From Halosegnis marinus (GTDB lineage Archaea > Halobacteriota > Halobacteria > Halobacteriales > Haloarculaceae): a DNA stretch of 64,000 nucleotides. Below are positions 1 to 8,084 of the stretch, in pieces; position 1 is the first letter of the stretch, and each line of letters starts with the position of its first letter. The DNA is taken from the NCBI RefSeq assembly GCF_029338355.1, contig NZ_CP119802.1, positions 1,426,001-1,490,000 on the forward strand, read 5' to 3'. Under the pieces are notes generated by a model. The model ran no database searches. It was not told where the DNA came from and saw nothing but the letters and a program-made list of their open reading frames with translations. The position numbers were made by a program, and so were the translations under genes.

Positions 1-137
1 TCGGGGAACACGTTCGTCGCCACCGCGACGCCGAGGATGGCGGTGTAGATGTACACCACGACGAACGCCGTGGCGAGGATGGGGACGAGGATGACGAGAC
101 CGCTTGCGAAGTCCCGTTTCCACGAGGAGGGCAGCAT
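1..137 (-). CDS. DUF502-like membrane protein, N-terminal fragment
   Basis: Only the first 45 codons lie in the window; the gene runs off the left edge. The ATG at 137 opens MLPSSWKRDFASGL, followed by a hydrophobic helix (about residues 9-35, ending TAILG). A short basic N-terminus before a long membrane helix of the type 'GLVILVPILAT' resembles the DUF502 family of integral membrane proteins of unknown role. The gene is divergent from hemL. Family call from N-terminal resemblance only. Confidence 0.6.
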   Translation of the reverse strand, partial: MLPSSWKRDFASGLVILVPILATAFVVVYIYTAILGVAVATNVFP

Positions 138-164
138 CTACCCGAACGTCGGAGCGGGGCGTAA

Positions 165-310
165 TCAGCGTGTCGCACCCGGGACCCGAGCGAGCGGCGG
201 GAGCGACGGGTCACGGACCGACGAGCGGGAGCGAACGTCGTGAGCGACACGCGAGCAGGGCGACGCGAGCGGAGCGAGCGTCGCCGAAGGGGAGCGGGAC
301 CGTCGCCGTC
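165..310. repeat. Intergenic GAGCG-type haloarchaeal repeat tract
   Basis: The spacer between the DUF502-like gene and hemL is filled with degenerate copies of GAGCGGAGCGAGC-like units and their complements (for example GCGAGCGGAGCGAGCG near 268-283, and GAGCGAACG near 230). The same vocabulary recurs at about 63540-63650 and, in frame, inside ileS at about 38071-38140. No gene is supported in this stretch. Confidence 0.6.
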
Positions 311-326
311 GGAGGGCGAGCGGGAA

Positions 327-334
327 ACTACTAA
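327..334 (+). promoter_or_regulatory. Candidate TATA element for hemL
   Basis: ACTACTAA lies 26-33 nt upstream of the hemL ATG, the spacing expected for a leaderless haloarchaeal transcript. It is the only AT-rich patch in the repeat-rich spacer. It supports the start at 360 over upstream in-frame codons that would read through the repeat. Confidence 0.4.
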
Positions 335-359
335 CCCCGCCCCGTCCGAACCGCGCCAC

Positions 360-1700
360 ATGACACACGAGCGGACCCGCGAGATATACGACCGGGCGCT
401 GTCCGTCCTCCCGGGCGGGGTGAACTCGGCGGTGCGTGCGGCCCCCCAACCGTACCCCCTGTTCGCGCGGAAGGGCGACGGCGGCCACGTCGTCGACGCC
501 GACGGGAACCGATACGTCGACTGGATACAGGGGCTCGGCCCGCTGCTGTACGGCCACGACCTGCCGGAGCCGGTGACCGCCGCGGTCCAGAAGCGGGTCG
601 CCGAGGGGCCGGTGTTCGGGATGCCGACCGAACTCGAGGTCGAGCACGCGGAGTTCGTGACGCGCCACGTCCCCTCGGTGGAGATGATACGCTTCGTCAA
701 CAGCGGCACGGAGGCGACGGTGTCGGCGGTGCGGCTGGCGCGCGCGGTGACGGAGCGCAACAAGGTCGTCGTGATGCAGGGCGGCTACCACGGCGCGCAG
801 GAATCGACGCTCGTTGAGGGGGACGCCGACCACCCGAAGCCCTCGACGCACGGCATCCCGCAGTCGTTCGCGAAGCACACGCTCCCGGTGCCGTTCAACG
901 ACGCCGAGGCCGCGAAGGACGTGTTCGAGGAGCACGGCGACGATATCGCGGGCGTGCTGGTCGAGCCGGTGCAGGCGAACTCCGGTATCGCCTACCCGGT
1001 CGACGGCTACCACGAGACCCTCGCGGACCTCTGTGAGGAGTACGGCTCGCTGCTCGTCTGGGACGAGGTCATCACGGGCTTCCGGGTCGGCGGCCTCGGC
1101 TGTGCGCAGTCGAAGTTCGACATCGACCCCGACGTGACGACGTTCGGGAAGATAATCGGCGGCGGCTTCCCCGTCGGGGCCATCGGCGGCAAGACCGAGT
1201 ACGTCGAGCAGTTCACCCCCTCGGGCGACGTGTTCCAGGCCGGCACCTTCTCCGGCCACCCGGCCGCGATGGCCGCGGGGCTGGAGGGGCTGAAGTACGC
1301 CGCCGAGCACGACGTGTACGACCACGTCAACGACCTCGGCCGGCGGCTCCGCGAGGGCCTCTCGGAGATCGTCGCCGAGCGCGCCCCCGAGTACACCGTC
1401 GTCGGGACGGACTCGATATTCAAGGTCGCGTTCACCCGCGCGGACGCGCCGCCGCAGGACGACTGCTGTGCGAACGGCTGCCGGCAGGACCCGGAGTGTG
1501 CCCGCTTCGGCGCCTGCCCCAAGCGGGGCACCGACGCGGCGCGGATGGAGACGGACCGCTACGCGCGGCTGTTCCGGCCGGCGATGCGCGACGACGGCGT
1601 CCTCGTCTCGCAGAACCAGTACGAGGCGAACTTCGTCTCGTACGCCCACACGGAGGAGGACGTGGAGCGGACGCTCGACGCGTACCGGGAACACCTGTAG
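360..1700 (+). CDS. hemL: Glutamate-1-semialdehyde 2,1-aminomutase
   Basis: PLP enzyme converting glutamate-1-semialdehyde to 5-aminolevulinate, the last step of the C5 route to tetrapyrroles; cytosolic. 446 aa, full length. Visible features: N-terminal [11 protein letters not shown], the NSGTEA phosphate-binding segment, [10 protein letters not shown], and the PLP-linking lysine in [15 protein letters not shown] (K264). The ATG at 360 is chosen because upstream in-frame sequence is repeat DNA and a TATA-like element sits 26-33 nt before it. Odd: residues 369-386 hold five cysteines (C-C-x3-C-x5-C-x5-C) in a loop absent from the textbook bacterial enzyme. A glutaredoxin and hemC-SUMT-hemD follow. 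Confidence 0.96.
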   Translation: MTHERTREIYDRALSVLPGGVNSAVRAAPQPYPLFARKGDGGHVVDADGNRYVDWIQGLGPLLYGHDLPEPVTAAVQKRVAEGPVFGMPTELEVEHAEFVTRHVPSVEMIRFVNSGTEATVSAVRLARAVTERNKVVVMQGGYHGAQESTLVEGDADHPKPSTHGIPQSFAKHTLPVPFNDAEAAKDVFEEHGDDIAGVLVEPVQANSGIAYPVDGYHETLADLCEEYGSLLVWDEVITGFRVGGLGCAQSKFDIDPDVTTFGKIIGGGFPVGAIGGKTEYVEQFTPSGDVFQAGTFSGHPAAMAAGLEGLKYAAEHDVYDHVNDLGRRLREGLSEIVAERAPEYTVVGTDSIFKVAFTRADAPPQDDCCANGCRQDPECARFGACPKRGTDAARMETDRYARLFRPAMRDDGVLVSQNQYEANFVSYAHTEEDVERTLDAYREHL

Positions 1701-1830
1701 CTCCCCGGTCGGCGGTCCAAAGAACCGAGTTGGAGACGACGGCTCAGGGGGCCGTCGCCTCGCGAGTTCCCGCTCGCATTAGTGCGAACGGCTACCTACG
1801 CATAACCCTTGGGGTGGGGATTCCGCCGTC

Positions 1831-2088
1831 TCAGGCGCTCGCTCCCGCGCCGTACGTCTCCTCCAGGTACGCGACGATGTCGTCGCTCTCGGGCATCCCC
1901 TCGACGCCGTGCTCGGGGTCGACGAGGACGGGGACGCCCGTCTGGCCGCTGACCGCCTCCACCTCGGTGCGCTCGTCGTGCGACCGGGGGACCATGTGGC
2001 TCTCGTACTCCAGGTCGAGTTCGTCCAGCTTGTCGATGACCTTCGCGCAGTAGGGACAGCCTTCCAGCTCGTACAGTTCTAGCGTCAT
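1831..2088 (-). CDS. Glutaredoxin-family thiol-disulfide protein
   Basis: 85-aa thioredoxin-fold protein. It opens MTLELYELEGCPYCAKV with the redox pair CPYC, carries the cis-proline segment TGVPVLVD at about residues 50-57, and ends with the typical glutaredoxin C-terminal helix (SDDIVAYLEETYG). Length and motif order match monothiol/dithiol glutaredoxins of haloarchaea, which may work with gamma-glutamylcysteine since these organisms lack glutathione (family knowledge). It sits between hemL and hemC on the opposite strand. A T-rich element (GCTTTTCC, minus strand of about 2112-2119) lies 24-31 nt upstream. Confidence 0.9.
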   Translation of the reverse strand: MTLELYELEGCPYCAKVIDKLDELDLEYESHMVPRSHDERTEVEAVSGQTGVPVLVDPEHGVEGMPESDDIVAYLEETYGAGASA

Positions 2089-2230
2089 CGCTTCGCCGTA
2101 CGGTGGCGAGCGGGAAAAGCCCTGTCGCGACGTGCGCCCGGCGCGCAGTCCCGGGGCAGCGGCGCCGAGCCGACGGGGCCGTCCGTTCGCCGACGCGCGG
2201 CCGCGACCGGATTTCGTATCCCGATATACA

Positions 2231-2238
2231 CTTTATCG
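2231..2238 (+). promoter_or_regulatory. Candidate TATA element for hemC operon
   Basis: CTTTATCG, the commonest haloarchaeal TATA form, lies 46-53 nt upstream of the hemC ATG. This would leave a leader of roughly 20 nt. It is preceded by a second AT-rich patch, GATATACA (2223-2230). Confidence 0.4.
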
Positions 2239-2283
2239 CCTCGGACCCGAAGGGGGTTTGAGCGTGGCCACCCACCCCCGGAT

Positions 2284-3336
2284 ATGGACATACGGCTCGC
2301 GACACGCGGCTCCGACCTCGCCCTCCGACAGGCGGCGTCGGTGAAGGAGCGGCTCTCGAACCGCCGCCGCTCCGTCGAACTCGTCGAGGTGGAGACGGAG
2401 GGCGACCGCATCGAGGACGAACTCATCCACCGGCTCGGGCGCACCGGGGCGTTCGTCCGCGCGCTGGACGAGCGCGTGCTCGACGGGGACTGCGACGCGG
2501 CGGTCCACTCGATGAAGGACATGCCGACGGAGTTCCCCGAGGGGCTCGTCGTCGCCGGCGTGCCGGACCGCGCGGCCCCCAACGACGTGCTCGTGACGCC
2601 GGACGGCACGGCGCTCGCGGACATGCCCGAGGGCGCGACGATAGGCACCGGGAGCCTCCGGCGGCGGGCGCAGTTGCTCGCCGAGCACCCGGGGCTGACC
2701 GTCGAGCCCGTGCGCGGCAACGTGGACACGCGCGTCGAGAAACTGCTCGCGCCCCACGTCCAGGACGAACACGAGCGCCGGACGGAGATGGTCGAGAACG
2801 GCGAACTCGAACGCGGGGCCGTCGAGGAGTGGTTCGAGGGGCTCTCCGAGATCGAGCGCCGCGCGGCCGAGCGCGACACCGACACGCGGTACGACGCGCT
2901 GGTGATGGCCGAGGCGGGGCTGGACCGCGCGGGCCTGCTCCACCACCTCGACACCGAGTCGCTCGCGACGGACACCTTCGTCCCCGCCCCGGGACAGGGC
3001 GCCATCGCGGTGACGGCCGCGGACGCGTCGGTCATCGAGGCCGTCCGCGACATCGACCACCCGCGGACCCGGGTGGAGACGACCGTCGAGCGGACCGTCC
3101 TCGGGGAGCTGAACGGCGGCTGTATCGCCCCCATCGGCGTCCACGCGGTCGTCCAGGGCCAGCACGTTCACACGGTCGCGCAGGTGCTCGGCCCGGACGG
3201 CGAGGAGTCCGTCCGCGAGACGCGCGACCTCCCGGTCGAGGACCACGCGAACGCCGCGGCCGCGTTCGCCGCCGACCTCGCCGACCGCGGCGCCGACGAA
3301 CTGGTCGAGGCGGCGCGCGAGCGGGCCGATGAGTGA
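2284..3336 (+). CDS. hemC: Hydroxymethylbilane synthase (porphobilinogen deaminase)
   Basis: Condenses four porphobilinogens into hydroxymethylbilane. 350 aa. Visible: N-terminal RLATRGSDLALRQA, the catalytic/cofactor segment AVHSMKDMPTEF, TGSLRRRAQL, PVRGNVDTRVEKL, and the dipyrromethane-binding cysteine in GGCIAPIGVHA (C280). It is longer than the usual ~310 aa owing to an acidic insertion (about residues 158-200) typical of halophilic versions. It heads an operon: its stop overlaps the start of the SUMT gene by 8 nt, and hemD follows. Confidence 0.96.
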   Translation: MDIRLATRGSDLALRQAASVKERLSNRRRSVELVEVETEGDRIEDELIHRLGRTGAFVRALDERVLDGDCDAAVHSMKDMPTEFPEGLVVAGVPDRAAPNDVLVTPDGTALADMPEGATIGTGSLRRRAQLLAEHPGLTVEPVRGNVDTRVEKLLAPHVQDEHERRTEMVENGELERGAVEEWFEGLSEIERRAAERDTDTRYDALVMAEAGLDRAGLLHHLDTESLATDTFVPAPGQGAIAVTAADASVIEAVRDIDHPRTRVETTVERTVLGELNGGCIAPIGVHAVVQGQHVHTVAQVLGPDGEESVRETRDLPVEDHANAAAAFAADLADRGADELVEAARERADE

Positions 3337-4102
3337 CGGCGTCGTCTACCTCGTCGGGAGCGGCCCCGGCGACCCGGACCTGCTGACGGTGAAGGCCCGG
3401 CGGCTCATCGAGGAGGCCGACGTCGTGCTCCACGACAAGCTCCCCGGCCCGTCGCTCGACCTGGTCGACGACGAGCGCGCGGAGGACGTGGGAAAGCGCG
3501 CCGGCGGCGAGCGGACCCCGCAGGAGTACACGAACCGCCGGCTGGTCGAACTCGCGGAGGCGGGCGAGACCGTCGTCCGGCTGAAGGGCGGCGACCCGTT
3601 CGTCTTCGGGCGCGGCGGCGAGGAGATGGAACACCTGGCCGAGCACGGCATCGAGTTCGAGGTCGTGCCGGGCGTGACGGCCGGCGTGGCGGGCCCCGGC
3701 GTCGCGGGCATCCCCGTCACACACCGCGACCACAACTCCAGCGTCTCCTTCGTCACGGGCCACGAGGACCCCACGAAGGCCGAATCGGCGGTGAACTGGG
3801 AGGCGCTCGCGGCGACGGGAGGGACCATCGTGGTGTACATGGGCGTCGGCAAACTGCCCGACTACACCGCCGTCCTGCGCGACGCGGGCATGGCCGCCGA
3901 CACGCCCGTCGCGCTCGTCGAGCGCGGGACGTGGCCCGAGCAACGGGTCGCCGTCGGCACGCTCGACGACATCGTCGCCGTCCGCGACGAGGTCGGCATC
4001 GAACCGCCCGCCGTGACCGTCATCGGCCCGGTCGCGGCCACGAGAGAGCGCGTCCGCGCGTTCCTGCGGTCGCCGTACGAGCGCCCGGACACGGAAGAGT
4101 AA
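3329..4102 (+). CDS. cobA: Uroporphyrinogen-III C-methyltransferase (SUMT)
   Basis: SAM-dependent methyltransferase that makes precorrin-2 from uroporphyrinogen III. 257 aa. Motifs: GSGPGDPDLLTVKA near the N-terminus, VLHDKLPGP, RLKGGDPFVFGRGGEE, and GVTAGVAGPGVAGIPVTHR. The start codon lies inside the end of hemC, so translation is probably coupled. A SUMT within a hem cluster fits the archaeal route in which precorrin-2 and siroheme feed heme synthesis through the Ahb enzymes (established pathway knowledge). It could also serve cobalamin synthesis. Confidence 0.94.
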   Translation: MSDGVVYLVGSGPGDPDLLTVKARRLIEEADVVLHDKLPGPSLDLVDDERAEDVGKRAGGERTPQEYTNRRLVELAEAGETVVRLKGGDPFVFGRGGEEMEHLAEHGIEFEVVPGVTAGVAGPGVAGIPVTHRDHNSSVSFVTGHEDPTKAESAVNWEALAATGGTIVVYMGVGKLPDYTAVLRDAGMAADTPVALVERGTWPEQRVAVGTLDDIVAVRDEVGIEPPAVTVIGPVAATRERVRAFLRSPYERPDTEE

Positions 4103-4117
4103 ATCACATACGACGAT

Positions 4118-4843
4118 ATGAAACCGACCATCGCCGTCTTCCGACCCGACGACGAACGCCTCGCGGACGCGGTCGCCCTGCTGGAGTCGCTGGGCGCGGT
4201 GCCCGTCGGCGACCCGATGCTCGAAGTCGCGCCGACCGGGGCCGCGCCGCGCGGGGACGCCGACTACGCGATACTCACATCGAAGACCGGGGTCGAACTC
4301 GCCGCCGACGCGGGGTGGAACCCCGGCGACGCCCTCGTCTGTGCCATCGGCGAGGCGACCGCCGGCCACCTCGCCGAACACGGCTACCCGGTCGACCTCG
4401 TCCCCGAGGAGTTCTCCTCGGCGGGGCTGGTCGCCGCGCTCGGCGACGACGCGGCCGGCGCGCGCGTCGAGGTAGCCCGCTCGGACCACGGGAGCGACGT
4501 GCTGCTCGACGGCCTGAACAACGCCGGGGCGTACGTCCACGAGACCGTCCTCTACGAACTGACCCGCCCCGAGGGGAGCGGCGAGTCGGCGACGCTGGCC
4601 GCGGCCGGCGACCTCGACGCCGCGCTGTTCACCTCCTCGCTCACGGTCGAGAACTTCCTCGACGCGGCCGCGGCCCGCGGCGTGCGCGACGCGGCGCTCG
4701 CCGGCCTCGACGGCGCGGTCGTCGGCTGTATCGGCGCGCCGACCCGTGAGACGGCGGAGGGCCTCGGCATCGCCGTGGACGTGGTCCCCGACGAGGCCGA
4801 CTTCGGGGCGCTGGCGCGGGCCGTCGCGGCGCGCTTCGACTGA
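4118..4843 (+). CDS. hemD: Uroporphyrinogen-III synthase
   Basis: Cyclises and inverts ring D of hydroxymethylbilane to give uroporphyrinogen III. 241 aa. The family is poorly conserved. Support comes from the two-lobed HemD pattern (N-terminal IAVFRPDDERLADA; YAILTSKTGVELA; VVGCIGAPTRETAEGLGIAVDVVP near the C-terminus) and from position 15 nt after SUMT. This completes hemC-SUMT-hemD in reaction order. Regulation is probably through the hemC promoter. Confidence 0.92.
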   Translation: MKPTIAVFRPDDERLADAVALLESLGAVPVGDPMLEVAPTGAAPRGDADYAILTSKTGVELAADAGWNPGDALVCAIGEATAGHLAEHGYPVDLVPEEFSSAGLVAALGDDAAGARVEVARSDHGSDVLLDGLNNAGAYVHETVLYELTRPEGSGESATLAAAGDLDAALFTSSLTVENFLDAAAARGVRDAALAGLDGAVVGCIGAPTRETAEGLGIAVDVVPDEADFGALARAVAARFD

Positions 4844-4889
4844 TTGCCGGCGTCGCGCCCTTTTCACCCGACGGTCGCGCAGGCCCGGT

Positions 4890-6047
4890 ATGGGTGGCTG
4901 GCGCGCGGTCGGCGCGGTCGCGGGCTGGCAGGCGGCGGCCTCGCTGTGTTACTACTCCGTGTTCGCCGCGACGACGTACTTCCGCGGCACGTTCGGCGTC
5001 TCGCGCACCCTCGTCGGGGTGTTGACCGCCGTCGCGACGCTCGGCTACACGCTCAACCTCTTCCCGAGCGGCGCGGCCGTCGACGGGTTCGGCGAGAAGC
5101 GCGTGATGGTCGTCGGCCTCGGCGGGCTCGCGGCCGCGACGGCGCTGATGGGCCTCGCCCCCACCGTCCTCGCGCTCGGGGGCGCGGTCTTCCTCCTCGG
5201 GACGTTCTACGCGACGGCGATGCCCGCCTCGAACCGCGGCATCGTCAGGAGCGCGCCGCCGGGCCGGGAGAACTCCGCGATGGGGCTGAAGCAGGTCGGC
5301 GTCACCGTCGGCTCGGGGGCCGCCTCGCTCGTCGTCGCGGGGGTCGCGACCGTCGCCGCGTGGCAGTGGGGGTTCGGCGTCGTCGCCGTGCTCGCCGCCG
5401 GCTACGCGGTCGTCTTCCTCCTCACCTACGAGGGCGGCGGGGGCAGCGGCGAGTGGTCGCTGCCCGACGTGGCGAGCCTCCGGGGGAACCGCGCGTACCT
5501 CCTGCTCGTCGTCGCGGGGCTGTTCGTCGGCGCGGTCGTGTTCACGACGGTGAGCTACACCCTGCTGTACGCCGACGAGTCGGTCGGCGTCTCGGCGGCC
5601 GCGGCGGGGGTCGTCCTCGCCGGGGTGCAGGCGACGGGGAGCGTCGGTCGCCTCGGGGCCGGCGCGCTCGCCGACCGCCTCGGCGGGGGCCGCGGCGCCG
5701 CGACGGTGACCGCCGCGCAGGCAGCCCTCGCCGCCGTGCTGTTCGGCGTCCTCGCGTTCGGCTCGCCGTCGCCCGCCGTCGCCGTCGTCCTCCTGCTGGG
5801 CGTAGGGGTCACAATCCTCGGCTCCACGGGCGTGTACTACTCCTGTATGGCCGCGGTCGTCGGCGACGACGAGGTGGGCGCGGCCACCGCCGGCGGACAG
5901 ACGGCCATCAACGCCGGGGGGCTCGTCGTCCCGCCGGCGTTCGGCTACCTCGCCGACACCGCCGGCTACGGCGCGGGGTGGGCGCTGCTCGCGGGCTGTG
6001 GCGTCGCGGCGTTTCTCGCCGTCGCGGCGGTGCGCGCGGTCGGTTAG
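4890..6047 (+). CDS. MFS transporter
   Basis: 385-aa major facilitator superfamily permease with about 12 hydrophobic helices and the MFS loop signature form GFGEKRVMVVG after helix 2. The ATG at 4890 is chosen because the first membrane helix starts within 20 residues (GWRAVGAVAGWQAAASLCYYS) and CCTTTTCA lies 23-30 nt upstream; upstream in-frame codons read the opposite phase of hemD. The substrate cannot be read from sequence. It lies 46 nt after hemD but probably has its own promoter. Confidence 0.88.
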   Translation: MGGWRAVGAVAGWQAAASLCYYSVFAATTYFRGTFGVSRTLVGVLTAVATLGYTLNLFPSGAAVDGFGEKRVMVVGLGGLAAATALMGLAPTVLALGGAVFLLGTFYATAMPASNRGIVRSAPPGRENSAMGLKQVGVTVGSGAASLVVAGVATVAAWQWGFGVVAVLAAGYAVVFLLTYEGGGGSGEWSLPDVASLRGNRAYLLLVVAGLFVGAVVFTTVSYTLLYADESVGVSAAAAGVVLAGVQATGSVGRLGAGALADRLGGGRGAATVTAAQAALAAVLFGVLAFGSPSPAVAVVLLLGVGVTILGSTGVYYSCMAAVVGDDEVGAATAGGQTAINAGGLVVPPAFGYLADTAGYGAGWALLAGCGVAAFLAVAAVRAVG

Positions 6048-6050
6048 AAC

Positions 6051-6764
6051 TCAGTTCGAGGTGGGCCGTGAACGCCCCTCGGTGATGCCCTCGTCGCCCT
6101 CGTCCTGCACGTCCGGGGTCTCGACGCCCTCGACGGCCTCGGCCACGTCCGTCTCCTTCTCCGTATCGACGTGCCAGCGCTCGACCGTGTTCTCGTAGTC
6201 CGCGAGGCGGTTCGAGACGTGTATCTTCAGGTCGTCGTCGTTGACGTTCACCTCCAGGCTGTACTCGTCGCCGCGTCGGCCGACGTTCGCGCTCACGAGT
6301 TCGTTGTCGAAGTAGTACGGCGCGATGCGCGTCATGACGTTCTTGTACACCGCGCCCTCCACCTTGCGGATGGCCTTGCGGCCGGCGGAGTCGGCGGCGC
6401 GCGCGAGGTGGCCGACGGACTCGCGCCACTCGTCGACGGCCTCCTCGGGGTCGTCCAGCTTCCCGTAGGAGTCGGCGAGCTTGTCGCCGGCGGCCTTCAC
6501 GTCCTCGTCGGGGTCGACGCCCTCCTTCTCGCCGGTCCCCTCGCCGACGCTCGCCTGTTCCGCGGTCTTCTCGTTGACGTCCTCGTCCAGCCGCTCGTGC
6601 TGTTTCGGGCGCCACTCGTCCCACGCGTCGAACGCCCCGTCGGGGACGGTCACGTCGTCGCGCTCCCGGCCCACGTCGCGCAGCGCGCGGGTGACGCGCT
6701 CGCCGTGTTCCACGATGTCGCCCCACGTGCCGCGTTCGCTGAACCCGGAGACGCTCTCCTCCAT
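6051..6764 (-). CDS. Haloarchaeal conserved protein (DUF5828-like)
   Basis: 237-aa very acidic soluble protein without membrane helices. The N-terminal half is charged and low in complexity. The C-terminal half has a more globular stretch with RKAIRKVEGAVYKNVMTRI and APYYFDNELVSANVG. It resembles the haloarchaea-only DUF5828 family; function unknown. The start at 6764 has a TATA-like GTTATTCG 24-32 nt upstream (minus strand of about 6788-6796). It converges on the MFS gene with a 3-nt gap. Confidence 0.8.
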   Translation of the reverse strand: MEESVSGFSERGTWGDIVEHGERVTRALRDVGRERDDVTVPDGAFDAWDEWRPKQHERLDEDVNEKTAEQASVGEGTGEKEGVDPDEDVKAAGDKLADSYGKLDDPEEAVDEWRESVGHLARAADSAGRKAIRKVEGAVYKNVMTRIAPYYFDNELVSANVGRRGDEYSLEVNVNDDDLKIHVSNRLADYENTVERWHVDTEKETDVAEAVEGVETPDVQDEGDEGITEGRSRPTSN

Positions 6765-6802
6765 TCTCGGCTCCTACCGTCCCCGTGCGAATAACGGTTC
6801 CG

Positions 6803-7009
6803 TCACCGCCGGCCGTAGGTGAGACCCGTCGCCCACGAGTCGAGCCGGTCCTTGACGCCTTCGAGCCACGCCGCGGGCGACACCGCCCGCGCCTCCGACT
6901 CGTCGAGCTCGATGCGGTCGCCCTCGTACGGGTCCGGCGACTCCTCCATCAGCTCGCTCGTGGTGCTCATCGCACAGCGCCCGCACGATTCGGCCTTCTT
7001 GCCGCCCAT
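6803..7009 (-). CDS. Small haloarchaeal protein of unknown function
   Basis: 68 aa, opening MGGKKAESCGRCAMSTTSEL with a CxxC pair (C9, C12) and an acidic C-terminal half. The ATG at 7009 is favoured because GAGTTAACC (minus strand of about 7032-7041) lies 23-32 nt upstream; a shorter start at 6970 (MSTTSEL) would lose the CxxC. No family recognised. It is divergent from the cupin gene. Confidence 0.65.
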   Translation of the reverse strand: MGGKKAESCGRCAMSTTSELMEESPDPYEGDRIELDESEARAVSPAAWLEGVKDRLDSWATGLTYGRR

Positions 7010-7082
7010 GGCCGCCGTTTACGGCGCGCGTTGGTTAACTCTTGTCGTGGGTGTTTTCTCCCCCCGCGACGGACGGGCCGGT

Positions 7083-7463
7083 ATGGGTTACCACCACGTC
7101 GACGTGTCGGCGCTGGAGCCGGCGCCGGACCGCCCCTCGACGAAGCGCTCCGTCAGCGACGCCTGCGGGCTCGACCACCTCGCGGCGCACGTGTACGAGG
7201 TCGCGCCCGGCGAGGAGATACCGCTCGCGTACCACTACCACGACGAGCAGGAGGAGGTGTTCTACGTGACCGAGGGGGAGCTCCGCGTCGAGACCCCCGA
7301 GGGCGACTACCTCGTGCCCGCGGGCGACGCCTTCGTCTGCGAGCCGGAGAGCCCGCAGTTCGCCGCCGTCCCCGAGGACGGCGAGGCGACGACGGTGTTC
7401 GTCGTCGGCGCGCCGCCCGTCGACGACGCCCACCCGTACGACCCCGACGCCGACGAGCCGTGA
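7083..7463 (+). CDS. Single-domain cupin protein
   Basis: 126-aa cupin. The metal-site histidines and glutamate fall in YHYHDEQEEVFYVTEGEL and the second cupin motif in VPAGDAFVCEPESPQF. The role is unknown; cupins may bind a small ligand or catalyse isomerase/dioxygenase reactions. The ATG at 7083 is preceded by GTGTTTTCTCC at 24-33 nt. Its TGA overlaps the GTG start of the next gene by 3 nt (GTGA), so the two are probably translated together. Confidence 0.87.
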   Translation: MGYHHVDVSALEPAPDRPSTKRSVSDACGLDHLAAHVYEVAPGEEIPLAYHYHDEQEEVFYVTEGELRVETPEGDYLVPAGDAFVCEPESPQFAAVPEDGEATTVFVVGAPPVDDAHPYDPDADEP

Positions 7464-8062
7464 GCCGCGACGACGAGGGGGAGCCGGAGCTCGACCGCCC
7501 GGAGTGGGACGACGAGTACCTCGACCGGGTCGCGGAGCGGCTGATGTACCACTACGACCTGGAGAAGGACGAGCGCGTCCGCGACCGGCGGTTCCCGCTC
7601 GTCGGGCGGCTGCTCATGGAGAGCCGCAAGCAGTTCCTCCACCCGAGCCTGAACTACGCCCGCGAGAACGCCCGCGAACACCTGTTCGTGGACCGCATCG
7701 CCGCCCCGACGGTCGCGGACCTCGACCGCCTCGTCGAGCTCGGTCACGCGCTCGCGGACCTGTGGATCGAGGCCGACGAGGAGCACCGCAGCACCGAGTT
7801 CACCTTCGTCGTCCTCGCCGACGACCTCGGCGACGAGGTGCGCGAGCACGTCTCCGGCTTCCGCGACCGGACCCTGCTGAAGTACGGCTACTACGGCCAC
7901 TACGAGGTGAACCTCGTCGTCGTCGCGCCCGGGGCGGAGGCGTACGTCGCGAGCAGCGAGGCCGACGTGTGGCGCGCGTTCGCCCCGTGGGCCGACGAGG
8001 ACCCCGACCCGGAGCCGGGGCTGGTCGCGCGGCTGCGCGGGCTGTTCGGGCGCTCCGAATAA
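7460..8062 (+). CDS. Conserved haloarchaeal protein, cupin partner
   Basis: 200 aa; GTG start overlaps the cupin stop. Soluble, acidic, with conserved-looking patches RLMYHYDLEKDERV, LLMESRKQFLHPSLNYARE and LLKYGYYGHYEVNLVVVAP. No catalytic motif recognised and no confident family. Translational coupling to the cupin suggests a joint function. It converges on cstA. Confidence 0.78.
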   Translation: MSRDDEGEPELDRPEWDDEYLDRVAERLMYHYDLEKDERVRDRRFPLVGRLLMESRKQFLHPSLNYARENAREHLFVDRIAAPTVADLDRLVELGHALADLWIEADEEHRSTEFTFVVLADDLGDEVREHVSGFRDRTLLKYGYYGHYEVNLVVVAPGAEAYVASSEADVWRAFAPWADEDPDPEPGLVARLRGLFGRSE

Positions 8063-8084
8063 GGAAAACGGGTCGGCGCGTCCG

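Noticed and set aside
165-1694. Long open frame opposite hemL
   Set aside because: High GC removes stop codons on the antisense strand; translation is Arg/Val/Leu-rich without any motif, and hemL is unambiguous.
4746-4889. N-terminal extension of the MFS gene
   Set aside because: It overlaps hemD out of phase and is Arg-rich; the start at 4890 has a TATA-like element and begins directly before helix 1.
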